A DNA stretch of 64,000 bases, taken from the NCBI RefSeq assembly GCF_042701255.1, contig NZ_CP170554.1:3534001-3598000 (forward strand), given 5' to 3'. Shown here one piece after another: positions 1-9,900 of this stretch. Source of the DNA: Tahibacter sp042701255 (GTDB taxonomy: Bacteria; Pseudomonadota; Gammaproteobacteria; Xanthomonadales; Rhodanobacteraceae). The notes below the pieces were generated by a model. The model searched no databases, had not been told where the DNA came from, and worked only from the letters and a program-made list of their open reading frames with translations. The translations under genes were made by a program, and so were the position numbers. How positions within the stretch are numbered: position 1 is the first letter of the stretch; every line of letters begins with the position of its first letter.

Positions 1-150
1 TTCTATCTGCTGCTCGCGCTGCGCCACGGTGTCGGTGGAGACGTGGCCGACACGCTGACATCGCTGACGCTGTGGACTGTCGTCGCCTCCATCGTGCTGC
101 ACGGACTGACGGCCCAGCCGCTCATGCGCCGTTACTGGGACCGGCGCTGA
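1..150 (+). CDS. Na+/H+ antiporter (CPA1-type), C-terminal fragment
   Basis: Only the last 49 codons are inside the window; the reading frame is open from base 1 to the TGA at 148-150. The fragment reads as the end of a membrane helix (FYLLLALRHG), a short loop, and a last helix with SIVLHGLTAQPLMRRY followed by a basic tail. The pattern S-I-V-x-H-G-x-T-A-x-P-L-M is typical of the final transmembrane segment of CPA1 sodium/proton antiporters, which exchange cytoplasmic Na+ for protons across the inner membrane. The family is inferred from this short C-terminus only, so the exact substrate is unknown. Confidence 0.7.
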   Translation, partial: FYLLLALRHGVGGDVADTLTSLTLWTVVASIVLHGLTAQPLMRRYWDRR

Positions 151-248
151 CAAGGTCGCGCCGGCCTGTCCCTCGCCGACGGAAAATCGGACTGTTCCAG
201 GGCGAGCCTGCCGCGGAACAGGCGCCTGCCGCCTGGGTCGGATGCGGA

Positions 249-275
249 ATGAAATATTTAAATAATTATAAAAAG
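249..275. promoter_or_regulatory. AT-rich segment, possible promoter for the downstream small gene
   Basis: The gap 151-524 has no convincing gene. Its only distinctive part is a run of A/T at about 249-275 (ATATTTAAATAATTATAAAA) inside very GC-rich DNA, which would melt easily and contains TATAAA-like hexamers. It lies 250 bases before the small gene at 525, so it could be a promoter with a long leader or an UP-like element. No clear -35/-10 pair at proper spacing could be assigned. Confidence 0.3.
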
Positions 276-524
276 CATCGTAACGGCAGGCTAACATCGG
301 AAAGCGCATAGTCGTTCTGCTCCCTCCGAACGACGACTCCTGTCGAGTTCACTGACGACCACGTCGTCCCGCCGCTCCTTCGCGTCGACTGCGCCTTCCT
401 GGCGCGTCGCGACACGCTGTTCACCGATGTGCCGGGCTCCGGTACGCCTTCTGCAACGAGCCACGCTCGTTGCCGCATTCCCCTGGAAGATACGGGCCAA
501 GGACGGCACTCAGGAGCAATACCC

Positions 525-713
525 ATGAAAAAGTCCAATACACCCAGCAAATGGAATTCCAACGACAAGCCGCGTACCGCGCTGACCAGCGTCCCCACGC
601 CGGCGACGTTCGACAAGACCGGTGCGAACATCACGAACCTGCCGTCCCGCAGCGCCGACGCCAGTCGTTCGCACTCCGCACCGGCGGACGACAAGCACGA
701 CAGCAAACGCTGA
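525..713 (+). CDS. small hydrophilic hypothetical protein (62 aa)
   Basis: The ATG at 525 is preceded by a good Shine-Dalgarno (AGGAG at 512-516). A perfect hairpin starts 9 bases after the stop, so this looks like a complete short transcription unit. The product begins MKKSNTPSKW, is rich in Ser, Thr, Asn, Asp and Lys, and has no hydrophobic stretch, so it is probably cytosolic and disordered. The longer ORF starting at 429 lacks a ribosome-binding site and is less likely. Function unknown; no family recognised. Confidence 0.55.
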   Translation: MKKSNTPSKWNSNDKPRTALTSVPTPATFDKTGANITNLPSRSADASRSHSAPADDKHDSKR

Positions 714-721
714 GATCCGAG

Positions 722-745
722 CCGCTCAGGCGAAAGCCTGAGCGG
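722..745 (+). terminator. hairpin terminator, 10-bp perfect stem with GAAA loop
   Basis: CCGCTCAGGC (722-731) pairs perfectly with GCCTGAGCGG (736-745) around a GAAA tetraloop. It lies 9 bases after the stop of the small gene ending at 713. No T-tract follows, as with most hairpins in this window. Confidence 0.75.
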
Positions 746-895
746 TCGCGGCGTCGAAAGCGTGCTCTTTGCTCTGCCCCGCTGTCCGGAGCGCGGATTT
801 CGTTTCCTGCTGCCGTGCATCGCGCTGGTGAAACGATATCCCATCGGCCAGTCCCGTTGTCCCGACGCCGATACACCGATCCCTGAAGGATCATC

Positions 896-1069
896 ATGAA
901 AGACAACGTCGTAACGAAAAAATGGATGCGCTTCCTGGGCTGGATCCGGGAGCAGTGGAACAAGCCCACGAGCGACAGCGCGATCTGGCGCGAAAGTCGC
1001 ACCGAAGCGCCGGAGAAGCCCGAAAAAACCCAGGGAAATCGCTCGCGGCGCCGTTCGCGCGTCAGTTAG
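896..1069 (+). CDS. small basic hypothetical protein (57 aa)
   Basis: The ATG at 896 follows GAAGGA (885-890) at ideal spacing; the frame ends with TAG at 1067-1069. The protein starts MKDNVVTKKWMRFLGWIREQW, an amphipathic Trp-rich helix, and ends in an Arg-rich tail (NRSRRRSRVS). It is absent from longer ORFs in other frames. Function unknown. The good ribosome-binding site and the terminator upstream at 722-745 support an independent gene, but the short length limits certainty. Confidence 0.5.
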   Translation: MKDNVVTKKWMRFLGWIREQWNKPTSDSAIWRESRTEAPEKPEKTQGNRSRRRSRVS

Positions 1070-1241
1070 CGAATGTCCGGTTGGCCCACTACGCCTTGCG
1101 TCCCCCAGGTCAGCCGGACGGCGTCATCACGCATCGCCGCGGGTGTTTCCGGCGGGCGCGTCGTACCTCATCGAACCTGATGCGATGTTCTGCACTCTTG
1201 CGCCGGGCGCAGGCCGCCCGCCGTCGAATGCGGGCCTGCTG

Positions 1242-1797
1242 CTAGACCGCGGAAAGATCGAAGTTCCCGAGAAGATACGGGTGCGCGATGTGCAGCGCGA
1301 CAGCGTCAGTCTGCTTTCGTTCGATCATGGCGAGCGCGGCGTCGTTCGCGCTGGCGACGAGCCACGCCGGCTCTGCGCTGCGCTCATCGCGCAGCAGCGC
1401 TTCCAGCATTGATCCGGCGAACTGCAGATCGGCCAGGGCAACGAGGCTGTCGAATCCCGGAGTCCGCCCTTGCCCGCGCTGCGTACGCTCGTGCCTCGGC
1501 CGCAATCCGCCGGGTTTCCGCCCGGCATCTGCCTATCGCGCTGTGAACGGCCGATATGGCTGCGGCCCGGGCCGATGCCCCCGTTCCCTCGAGCGGAGAC
1601 AGTGCGCGGGAAAGCTCACTGCCGATGCGCAGGATGGCCGCGGCCGATTGCATCGAAAATGCCATGTGGTCGTACATCAGGATCGCGCTCGGATCGAGCG
1701 GCAGCGGATACGGACCATCGAAACCGGCCGACTGGCGGCGGCGCAGATTGAAGTCGAGGTGAATCATTCTGTCCATGTCCACTGCCCGGAACGCCAC
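1242..1797 (-). pseudogene. hypothetical protein gene interrupted by a +1 frameshift
   Basis: Two minus-strand frames carry protein-like sequence that joins into one polypeptide. The upstream frame starts near 1797 (MDRMIHLDFNLRRRQSAGF) and reaches ARADSG. The downstream frame continues with FDSLVALADLQFAGSMLEAL and ends at LLGNFDLSAV, stop at 1242. Removing one base from the CCC run at 1456-1458 (GGG on the coding strand) joins the frames smoothly as ARADSGFDSLVALADLQ. The repaired product is about 180 residues, mostly helical, without signal peptide or recognised domain. It may be a true pseudogene or a sequencing error. The next gene on this strand upstream is the BON protein. Confidence 0.5.
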
Positions 1798-1865
1798 GGC
1801 GCATTCGTCCTCGCCGGTCTCGCGTTCGTGAAAGGGTTGACTGACCGCTGCTCGGCAGCGAGTCC

Positions 1866-2498
1866 TCAGTGCGCCATCGCGCTGCCCGGCAGCAGCAAGG
1901 CAACGGCATCGACGCTACGCACGCCATGAGTGCCGGCGGCAAGCTCGACGGCCATGCGGCGCGCCTCGGCCGTGGCCACGACGCCCTGCAGCACGACGGC
2001 GCCGTTACGGGTGTGAACGACGATCCGGCAGTTGTCGGTGCCGCGCGACAGCCCTAGCGTGTTTTCGACTGCCGTGGTGATCCACGTGTCGCTGCGCACC
2101 TGGCGCGACCGGTCGATGTCGTCGCGCCGCGAAGCCTGTGCGCGAGCGAAATCGGTGACCGGAGTCCAGTCGACCACATCGAGCTGGTTGTAGAGATGGT
2201 CCACGCCTCGGGTGTCGCGTGTCATCTGCTCGGCGAGAAGCTTCTGCGCGTCGCTGCGCACCACGCCGCGCAGCTCGGCCACGCCGGACACGACGACGAC
2301 GACGATCTCGTCCGCCTGGATGCGCGAGGTTTCCCTCAGGCGCGATTCGATCGCAGCGGCGACGCTTGCGTCGCCAATCAGCGCCTCACAGGGCGTGGAC
2401 GGCTGAGCCTCGACCGCACTCGCCGCAAAACTACCGGAGAGCGCAAGCACGATGGCGATGAGCCGACAGGTCGGCGATGTCGAGCGGGACGGGTTCAT
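1866..2498 (-). CDS. periplasmic protein with two BON domains
   Basis: From the ATG at 2498 the product is 210 aa: MNPSRSTSPTCRLIAIVLAL begins a signal peptide ending near AVEAQ. Two BON (bacterial OsmY and nodulation) domains follow, at roughly residues 45-110 and 130-205. Visible hallmarks are V-x-G-V-A-E-L-R-G-V-V in the first copy and NGAVVLQGVV followed by A-x-x-x-A-x-x-x-x-G-V-x-x-V-D in the second. BON domains bind phospholipid surfaces and occur in osmotic-shock proteins such as OsmY, so an envelope-stress role is likely. An in-frame start 14 codons upstream exists, but the signal peptide favours 2498. Confidence 0.75.
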   Translation of the reverse strand: MNPSRSTSPTCRLIAIVLALSGSFAASAVEAQPSTPCEALIGDASVAAAIESRLRETSRIQADEIVVVVVSGVAELRGVVRSDAQKLLAEQMTRDTRGVDHLYNQLDVVDWTPVTDFARAQASRRDDIDRSRQVRSDTWITTAVENTLGLSRGTDNCRIVVHTRNGAVVLQGVVATAEARRMAVELAAGTHGVRSVDAVALLLPGSAMAH

Positions 2499-2825
2499 GT
2501 CAGTCCAGAAATGGGCGCGGCGAAAAAAGACGGAGTTCATGGCCGGCGGGCCGCTGCAGATGGCAGGTTTCGAGCCCTGGCTGCGCCGAGGGGCGCGGCG
2601 CCGTGCGTTCGAAAGCAGCCCGGCAACGGCAGAGGCCGCAGGCGATAACCGGCTGCCGCAGCCGGCGTGGGTCCGGTTGCAGGGTGGACGCCCGCCGGAA
2701 GATACGTCTGTGCGTCAGCGTACGCATGAACGGAAAATTCGCGCGTGCGCTCTGCCGGCGTCTGAAGCCTGCGGGCGTGCCGACCATGCCGGTGTTTCTG
2801 CTCGCGCCACGGCGGCATGCCTCGT
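2499..2825. other. intergenic region without convincing gene
   Basis: This 327-base gap separates the BON gene start from the end of the next minus-strand gene. Open frames exist on both strands, but none has a good ribosome-binding site or protein-like composition. It should contain the promoter of the BON gene; no consensus hexamers could be assigned. Confidence 0.4.
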
Positions 2826-3209
2826 TCACGCCATGGCCGCATGCGGCGCCGTATCGCGTCGGCGTCGTTCAAGCAGGGCGTAGTCCACGGCTTCCGCCAG
2901 CCGGTCGTAGCGAAAGCCGCGATAGTGAAAGCGGCCGTCCTTGAGCTCGATACCGAGCGAGGCCATGCGCTGCCTGCTGGTTTCCGATTCCGCGCCGAGA
3001 TCGTGGCACAGGCGATACGGGCCGCGCGGATCGGGCTGCAGCGGCCGCGATCGCATGAGGCGCGCATACGCCAGGGCGTCTTCCAGACGGTCGTAGCGAT
3101 AGCCGTTGTATTCGTAGGCGCAGCCATCGTGGTGGACGTCGTATTCGCGCATGTCGCGCTGGTTATCCGGGCTGCTCTCGGCGTGCCGGTCTGTTCGGGT
3201 AGTGCTCAT
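2826..3209 (-). CDS. small protein with two copies of a tyrosine-rich YRYDRL motif
   Basis: The ATG at 3209 is preceded by AGGAGAACATC, giving a 127-aa product beginning MSTTRTDRHAES. It has no signal peptide. Two internal repeats stand out: CAYEYNGYRYDRLEDALAYA at about residues 29-48 and GRFHYRGFRYDRLAEAVDYA about 50 residues later. Both follow the pattern Y/F-x-Y-x-G-[YF]-R-Y-D-R-L-x-[ED]-A-x-x-Y-A, suggesting a small strand-turn-helix unit. The divergently transcribed neighbour at 3455 carries a weaker third copy. I do not recognise a named family; function unknown. Confidence 0.7.
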   Translation of the reverse strand: MSTTRTDRHAESSPDNQRDMREYDVHHDGCAYEYNGYRYDRLEDALAYARLMRSRPLQPDPRGPYRLCHDLGAESETSRQRMASLGIELKDGRFHYRGFRYDRLAEAVDYALLERRRRDTAPHAAMA

Positions 3210-3454
3210 GATGTTCTCCTGCCGTCCACGGCGTTGCGGTTCGCTCGCTGTTGCCTGCGACGTTGCGCCCCTTTCTCCGCGCCGTCTGTGCGGCAGGCCA
3301 CCCGCCGCTTGCGCTGTCGTGCGGCCTTTCCGGTTTCTCAGCGAAGCTGCACTGCTCGGCGCCGATCGCTGCGCCGGGCTCGCTATCGCAGGGACGAAGA
3401 GCCCATGTGCGCCACCGCACCGACAGGGATCGCGCGCGCGCGCAGGCTCCCGCC

Positions 3455-3766
3455 ATGTCCATTTCCACGCCATCGACGGAGCAGCGCATCTACGATGCCG
3501 CCGACAACGCCTACCTTTCCGAAGGCGGCTATCTGGCGCCGATCAGGAATGACCGCGCGCAGGCGGCTGTCGATACTGCCGCGGCCGGACCCCGACGCGG
3601 CGGCGAGCCGCTGCCGCGCGGGGATTCCGCGCCGGAGGAAGCCGCTCTCGTTGGTCGCTTCGGCGTCGTCCGCTCCGGTCGCGTCTATCGCTACGCCCAG
3701 CGCAGCTATGACCACCTCCACGACGTGCTCGTGCGTGTCTGGACTGCGGCCAAACATCCGCATTGA
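3455..3766 (+). CDS. small hypothetical protein, divergent partner with related motif
   Basis: The ATG at 3455 gives a 103-aa protein starting MSISTPSTEQRIYDAADNAY. The C-terminal part contains GRVYRYAQRSYDHLHDVLVR, which matches the YRYDRL repeat of the divergent gene at 2826-3209. The two genes share a 245-base promoter region. No strong Shine-Dalgarno is visible, and longer in-frame starts exist upstream, so the start is uncertain. It lies 201 bases before the glucan synthase gene. Function unknown. Confidence 0.5.
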   Translation: MSISTPSTEQRIYDAADNAYLSEGGYLAPIRNDRAQAAVDTAAAGPRRGGEPLPRGDSAPEEAALVGRFGVVRSGRVYRYAQRSYDHLHDVLVRVWTAAKHPH

Positions 3767-3967
3767 CACTGCTCCCGCAGCGATGCCGGGCCTGTCCCGC
3801 CACTCGCCGTCATGTCGGACAGCGGCAACGGCAGCCGCATCAACCTTCGCTGCAAACCGATACGCACACCGGCGAGTGCCGGCAGTGCCGTTGCGCAGTG
3901 CACCGGCCAGGGAATCCACCATGCGACACGCTGCGCAGCGCGGTCAATGCCGGCCGTGGTGCCGCTC

Positions 3968-6900
3968 ATGACGAAAGCCCTGGACGCGCTGGGCCGATGG
4001 CTACGCTCCGCACGGCGTGCGCCCGCACGCGATCAGTTGCCTGAAGCCGGCATCGAACCGCCGCTGCGGGCCGAGCTTTTCAGCGCCGACCAGATGGAAG
4101 AGCACGGCAGCGCGCTGGCGGCGTTCCATCGCGTGCAGCATGGCCCCGCGCCGAACCGGCTGCTGCCGCGCCTGGCAGACAACGAGGCCGTGCTCATCGA
4201 CACCTGTGCGCGGATCACCGCGGCGATCCGCGAGGGGCGCCGGGTCACGCCGGCCAGCGAGTGGCTGCTCGACAACTACTACCTGATCGACGAACACCTG
4301 CGTACGGCCAGGCGTCATTTTCCCAAAGAGTACAACCGGCAATTGCCGCGCTTGGTCAACGGCGTGTCAGCCGATCTACCGCGCATCTACGACATCGCGC
4401 TCAACGCGATTTCCCACGGCGACGGCCGCTTCGATCCGGAAAGCCTGCACCGCTTCGTCGCCTCCTACCAGCGCGTAGTGCCGTTGACGCTGGGTGAGCT
4501 GTGGGCCATCCCCATCATGCTGCGGCTGGCTCTGATCGAGAATCTGCGCCGCGTCGCGATCCGCGTCGCGCAGGACCGCCGCGACCGCAATCTCGCCGCC
4601 GACTGGGGCGAGCGCATGGCTGACATCGCTGCGCACGATCCCAAGAGCCTGATCCTCGCCGTCGCCGACATGGCGCGTTCCAACCCGCCGGCGAGTGCGT
4701 CGTTTGTGGCGGAGCTGATGCAGCGTCTGCTCGGCCAGAGCGCTTCGCTCGCCCTGCCCGTCTCCTGGCTCGCCCAGCGTCTGGCGGAAGACGGCGTGAC
4801 CATCGAACAACTGGTGCAGTCCGAGCATCAGCAGCAGGCAGCCGACCAGATGTCGGTGAGCAACAGCATCGGCAGCCTGCGCCTGCTGCTGTCGACCGAC
4901 TGGCGCACTTTCGTCGAAGGCTTGAGCGACATCGAGGCGATCCTGTCCACCGATCCGGCTCAGGTCTATGCCCGCATGGATTTCGCGACGCGCGACGACT
5001 ATCGGCACGCGGTCGAACACCTCGCACGCAAGGCAGGCAAGACCGAAGCCGCCGTCGCCGATGTCGCCGTCGCACTCGCCACCGCAGCGGTGCCTGGCAC
5101 GTCGCAGGCACATGTCGGCTACTACCTCATCGGCGCCGGGCGTGCAGCGCTGCAACGGAACTGCGGCTTGCGCCCGACACGGCGTCACCTGCCGGTACGG
5201 ATCTATGCCGGTGCGATCGTGCTGATCACGGTCATCCTGGTCGGCATGGCGACGGTGTGGCTGCCGCTGCCTGCCGCGTTCATCGCCCGCTGTGGCGTGG
5301 TGGTGCTGCTTGCGCTGATCGCCAGTCAGCTCAGCGTCACCCTGGTCAACTGGCTGGCCGCCCACCTGGCCTCGCCGCAGGCGCTGCCTCGCATGGACTA
5401 TTCGCTGGGGCTGCCGCCGGAGGCCTCGACGCTGGTCGTCGTGCCGACACTGCTGGCCGACATCGAATCGGCCCAGGTCAATGTCGACGATCTCGAAATC
5501 CGCTACCTCGCCAATCGCCAGGCGAATCTGTACTTCGCGCTGCTGACCGACTTTCCCGACGCCGCGACGGAGCACTGCCCGCACGACGCAAGCGTGCTCG
5601 CCGCCGCCGTCGCTGGCATCGAACGCCTCAACCGGCTCTATGCCCATGCCGGCAGCGCGGTGTTTTACCTGCTGCACCGGCCGCGTCGCTGGAACCCGAG
5701 CGAAGCCGTTTGGATGGGCGAAGAACGCAAACGCGGCAAGCTCGGCGATCTCAATGCATTGCTGCGCGGCCACGGCGCCGGAAGTTTCTCGTGCATCGTC
5801 GGACCGGCCGAGCGCCTGCGCGTCGTGCGCTATGTCATCACCCTCGATGCGGACACGCAATTGCCGCACGACGCCGCGCAGGAATTGGTCGCCACGCTGC
5901 ACCATCCGCTCAACCACGCGCAATTCGATTCGCACAGCGGCCGCGTGATCGCCGGCTACGGCATCCTGCAACCACGCGTGGGCACGACCTTGCCGCCAGC
6001 CGGCGCCTCGGCCTATGCCGCCCTGTTCGGCGGCGACCTGGGTCTGGATCCGTATACGCGTGCTGTTTCCGATGCGTATCAGGATCTTTTCGGCGAAGGC
6101 TCCTTCACCGGCAAGGGCATCTACGACGTCGACGCGTTCGAGCGCTCCCTGGCCGGGCGCATGCCGGACAATCGCATCCTCAGCCACGACCTGCTCGAAG
6201 GCTGCTATGCACGTTCCGGCCTCGCCAGCGATCTGGCCGTCTTCGAGAGTTTTCCGCAGAGCTACGCCACCGACATGAAGCGCCGGCAGCGCTGGATCCG
6301 CGGCGACTGGCAGCTGACGCCCTGGCTGTGGCCGCGTGTGCCGCTGGCCGACGGTAGCCGTCAACGCAATCCGCTGCCGGCCCTGGCACGCTGGAAGATC
6401 TTCGACAACCTGCGCCGCAGCCTCGTTGCGCCGGCGCTGTTGGCATTGCTGATCCTGGCCTGGACGAGTCTTGCCGCACCGGTGCGCTGGACAGCCTGCC
6501 TGCTGTTCCTGACCCTGCTGCCCGCGGCGCTGGAAACCCTGCTGGCGACGGCGCGCAAATCCTCCGACGCGTCCTGGGGACAGCACCTGCGGCTGGCATC
6601 GCACAACGGTATGCGCCGATTCGGCCAAGTCGCGTTCACGCTGCTGTGCCTGCCCTACGAAGCCGTCATTTCGCTGGACGCGATAGTGCGCACGCTTTGG
6701 CGCCGCCACATCTCGCGGCGCAGGCTGCTGGAGTGGGTGCCGTCCAGCGCGATCCAGCGCCGCGGTGACGACGGCTACGGCAGTTTTCTGCGGCGCATGG
6801 CCATCGCGCCGGCGATGGCTGTCGTTGCCGGTGTTGCGATCGTGCTGTACCAGCCTGCCGCGGTGGCAGTTGCCCTGCCCTTCCTCGCGCTTTGGTTGGC

Positions 6901-9900
6901 CGCACCGTTCGCCGCGTGGTTCGCGAGCTGTGCACCGCGACCGGCCGAGGCGAGTCTGGACACGCGCCATGTTCCCGCGCTGCGCGAGGTGGCGCGCCGC
7001 ACCTGGCGCTACTTCGAACACTTCGCCGGCCCCGATGACCACTGGCTGGCGCCGGACAATTTTCAGGAACAGCCCGGTGGCCTGGTAGCGCACCGCACCT
7101 CGCCGACCAATATCGGCCTGGGCCTGCTCGCGACACTGGCCGCCTACGACTTCGGCTATCTCGCCCGTCGGCGCCTGATCGAGCGCCTGGAAGCCGCGTT
7201 CGATTCGCTCGACCGCCTGGAACGTCATCGTGGTCATCTCTACAACTGGTACGACACGCGCACGCTGGCGCCGCTGCAGCCGCGCTATGTGTCCACGGTC
7301 GACAGTGGCAACTTTGCTGGCCACCTGCTGACGCTGCGCCAGGGCCTGCTGGAACTGGTCGCCACGACGCAGTCGCCGCGTCAGCTCCTGCAAGGTGCGG
7401 TCGACACGGCGGTGGTGCTGCACAGCCTGCTGCCGGCAGCGGACCGGGCCGCGCTGGCGCCGTGCATCGCCGCGGCGAACGTCGCCGTCGACGATCCGGC
7501 CGTGCGCGCGGCCTTCCGCAGCCTGCACGAGCAGGCGCGATCGCTGGCCGCCGATCCGGCGCAAGCGGAGCCGGCGAGCTGGGCCTGCAGCCTGGTCTTG
7601 CAGTGCGCCGACGCCGAGGTGCAACTGGACGCAGCGCCGGCGGCGGATCAGGCGGAGCGGCTGCACCGGCTCGCCGAGTGCGCAGCACGGTTCGCCGTGC
7701 TCGACTACGAGTTCCTCTACGACCGCACGCGCGACCTGTTCTGCATCGGTTTCAACGTCACCGATCACCGGCGCGACAGCGGCTACTACGACCTGCTCGC
7801 CTCCGAGGCGCGGCTGGGGATCTTCGTCGCCATCGCGCAGGGCCGTATCCCGATCCGCGGCTGGTTTTCACTGGGCCGCCTGCTGATGCAGGCCGGCGGC
7901 ACACCGGTGCTGCTGTCCTGGAGCGGCTCGATGTTCGAGTACCTGATGCCGAACCTGGTGATGCCGGCGTATCCGGGCTCGCTGCTCGCGCATACGGCCC
8001 GCGCCGCGGTCGCACGACAGATCGCCTACGGCCACGAGCGCGGCGTGCCCTGGGGCGTATCGGAGTGCGGCTATAACCTGACCGATGCGGCCAACAACTA
8101 CCAGTACCGCGCTTTCGGTGTGCCGGGCCTGGGCCTGCAGCGCGGCCTGGCGCAGGAACTCGTGATCGCGCCCTACGCGTCCGCCCTCGCCCTGCTCGCC
8201 GCACCCAACGCCGCTGCAGCCAACCTGCAGCGCCTGCGCGACCTGGGCTGGCTGGGCAGCTACGGCTACTACGAGGCGATCGACTACACCGCTACGCGAC
8301 TACCGCCGGGGCAATCGCAGGCTGTCGTGCGCTCCTACATGGCACATCACCAGGGCATGACCCTGCTGGCGCTGACGCACGTGCTGCTGGACCGGCCCAT
8401 GCAGCGCCGCTTCGAGGCCGATCCGCAGGTGCAATCTGCGCTGCTGCTGCTACAAGAGCGCATTCCGCGTGCGAGTGGCCAGTCGGCCAGCGACCCGCGC
8501 CTCGTCGACGTGCGCGAACAGGCCGATACGCCCTCGATCCCGCTGCGCGTCTTCGACCGGCCCGATCCGGATTCGCCGGCAGTTCAACTGCTGTCCAACG
8601 GCCGCTACCAGGTCATGCTGACCAGCGCTGGCGGCGGCTACAGCCGCTGGCACGACATTGCGCTCACGCGCTGGCGCGAAGACCCGACACGCGACGCCTG
8701 GGGGTGCTACGCGTATCTGCGCGACGAGAACAGCGGACAGGTCTGGTCTACCGCGTTCCAGCCCACGCTGCGGCCCGACCAGACCTATGCGGCAACCTTC
8801 ACCGATGCCTGCGTCGAATACCGCCGTCGCCACGGTGATTGGGAGACGCATACCGAAATCGTCGTATCGCCCGAGGACGACATCGAACTGCGCCGCACGC
8901 GCATCACCAACCTGTCCACCACCGAACGCGTGCTCGAGTTCACCAGCTACGCGGAAGCCGTGCTGGCACCGGCCATCGCCGACAGCCTGCATCCGGCCTT
9001 CAGCAAGCTCTTTGTGCAGACCGAGATTGTAGCCGCGCGCAACGCGATCCTGTGTTCGCGCCGGCCGCGCGACCCGCGCGATACGCCGCCCTGGCTGATG
9101 CATCTGCTGGTCGTGCGCGAAGGCGAAAGCCTGGGCGTGTCCTACGAAACCGACCGCGCGCGCTTCATCGGCCGCCGTCGCGACACGGTCTGCCCAGCGG
9201 CGCTGGAGAGCGGCGCCGTGCTGTCGGGCACGGACGGCTCGGTGCTCGATCCCATCGTCGCGATCCGCCACCGCATTCGCCTGGCGCCCGAGGCGACGGC
9301 GCAGATCGATCTCGTCATGGGCGTCGGCACGAACCGCGAACACTGCCTGCAGTTGGCGGACAAGTATCGCGACCACCGTCTCGCGGATCGCGTCGTCGAC
9401 CTCGCCTGGACGCACAGCCAGATGTCGCTGCGCCAGCTCAATATCAGCGAAGCCCAGGCGCAGACCTATGCGCGCCTGGCCGGACGGCTGCTCTACAGTC
9501 ATGCGTCGCTGCGCGCCGACGCGCAGCTGGTGCTGCGCAACCGGCGCGGCCAGCCGGGCCTGTGGGCGCACGCGATCTCCGGCGATCTGCCGATCCTGCT
9601 GGTGCAGATCAGCGACATCGCCAATCTGGCGCTGGCGCGCGAAGCGGTGCAGGCGCACGCCTACCTGCGCATGAAAGGGCTGTCAGCCGACCTCGTCATC
9701 TGGAACGAGGAGCGTGCCGGCTATCGGCTGGACTTGCGCGATGCGCTGATGGGCATGGTCGCCGCGAGCGTGGAATCCAGCCTGCTCGACCGACCGGGCG
9801 GCATCTTCGTGCGTGCCGGCGAGCAGATTTCGCATGAGGACCGCCTGTTGCTGCTGGCCGTGGCGCGCATCGTATTCGACGACAGCAAGGGCGGGCTGGG

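Noticed and set aside
4376..7768. 1130-aa minus-strand frame inside the glucan synthase gene
   Set aside because: Antisense shadow of a clear, family-length enzyme gene; no recognisable motifs.
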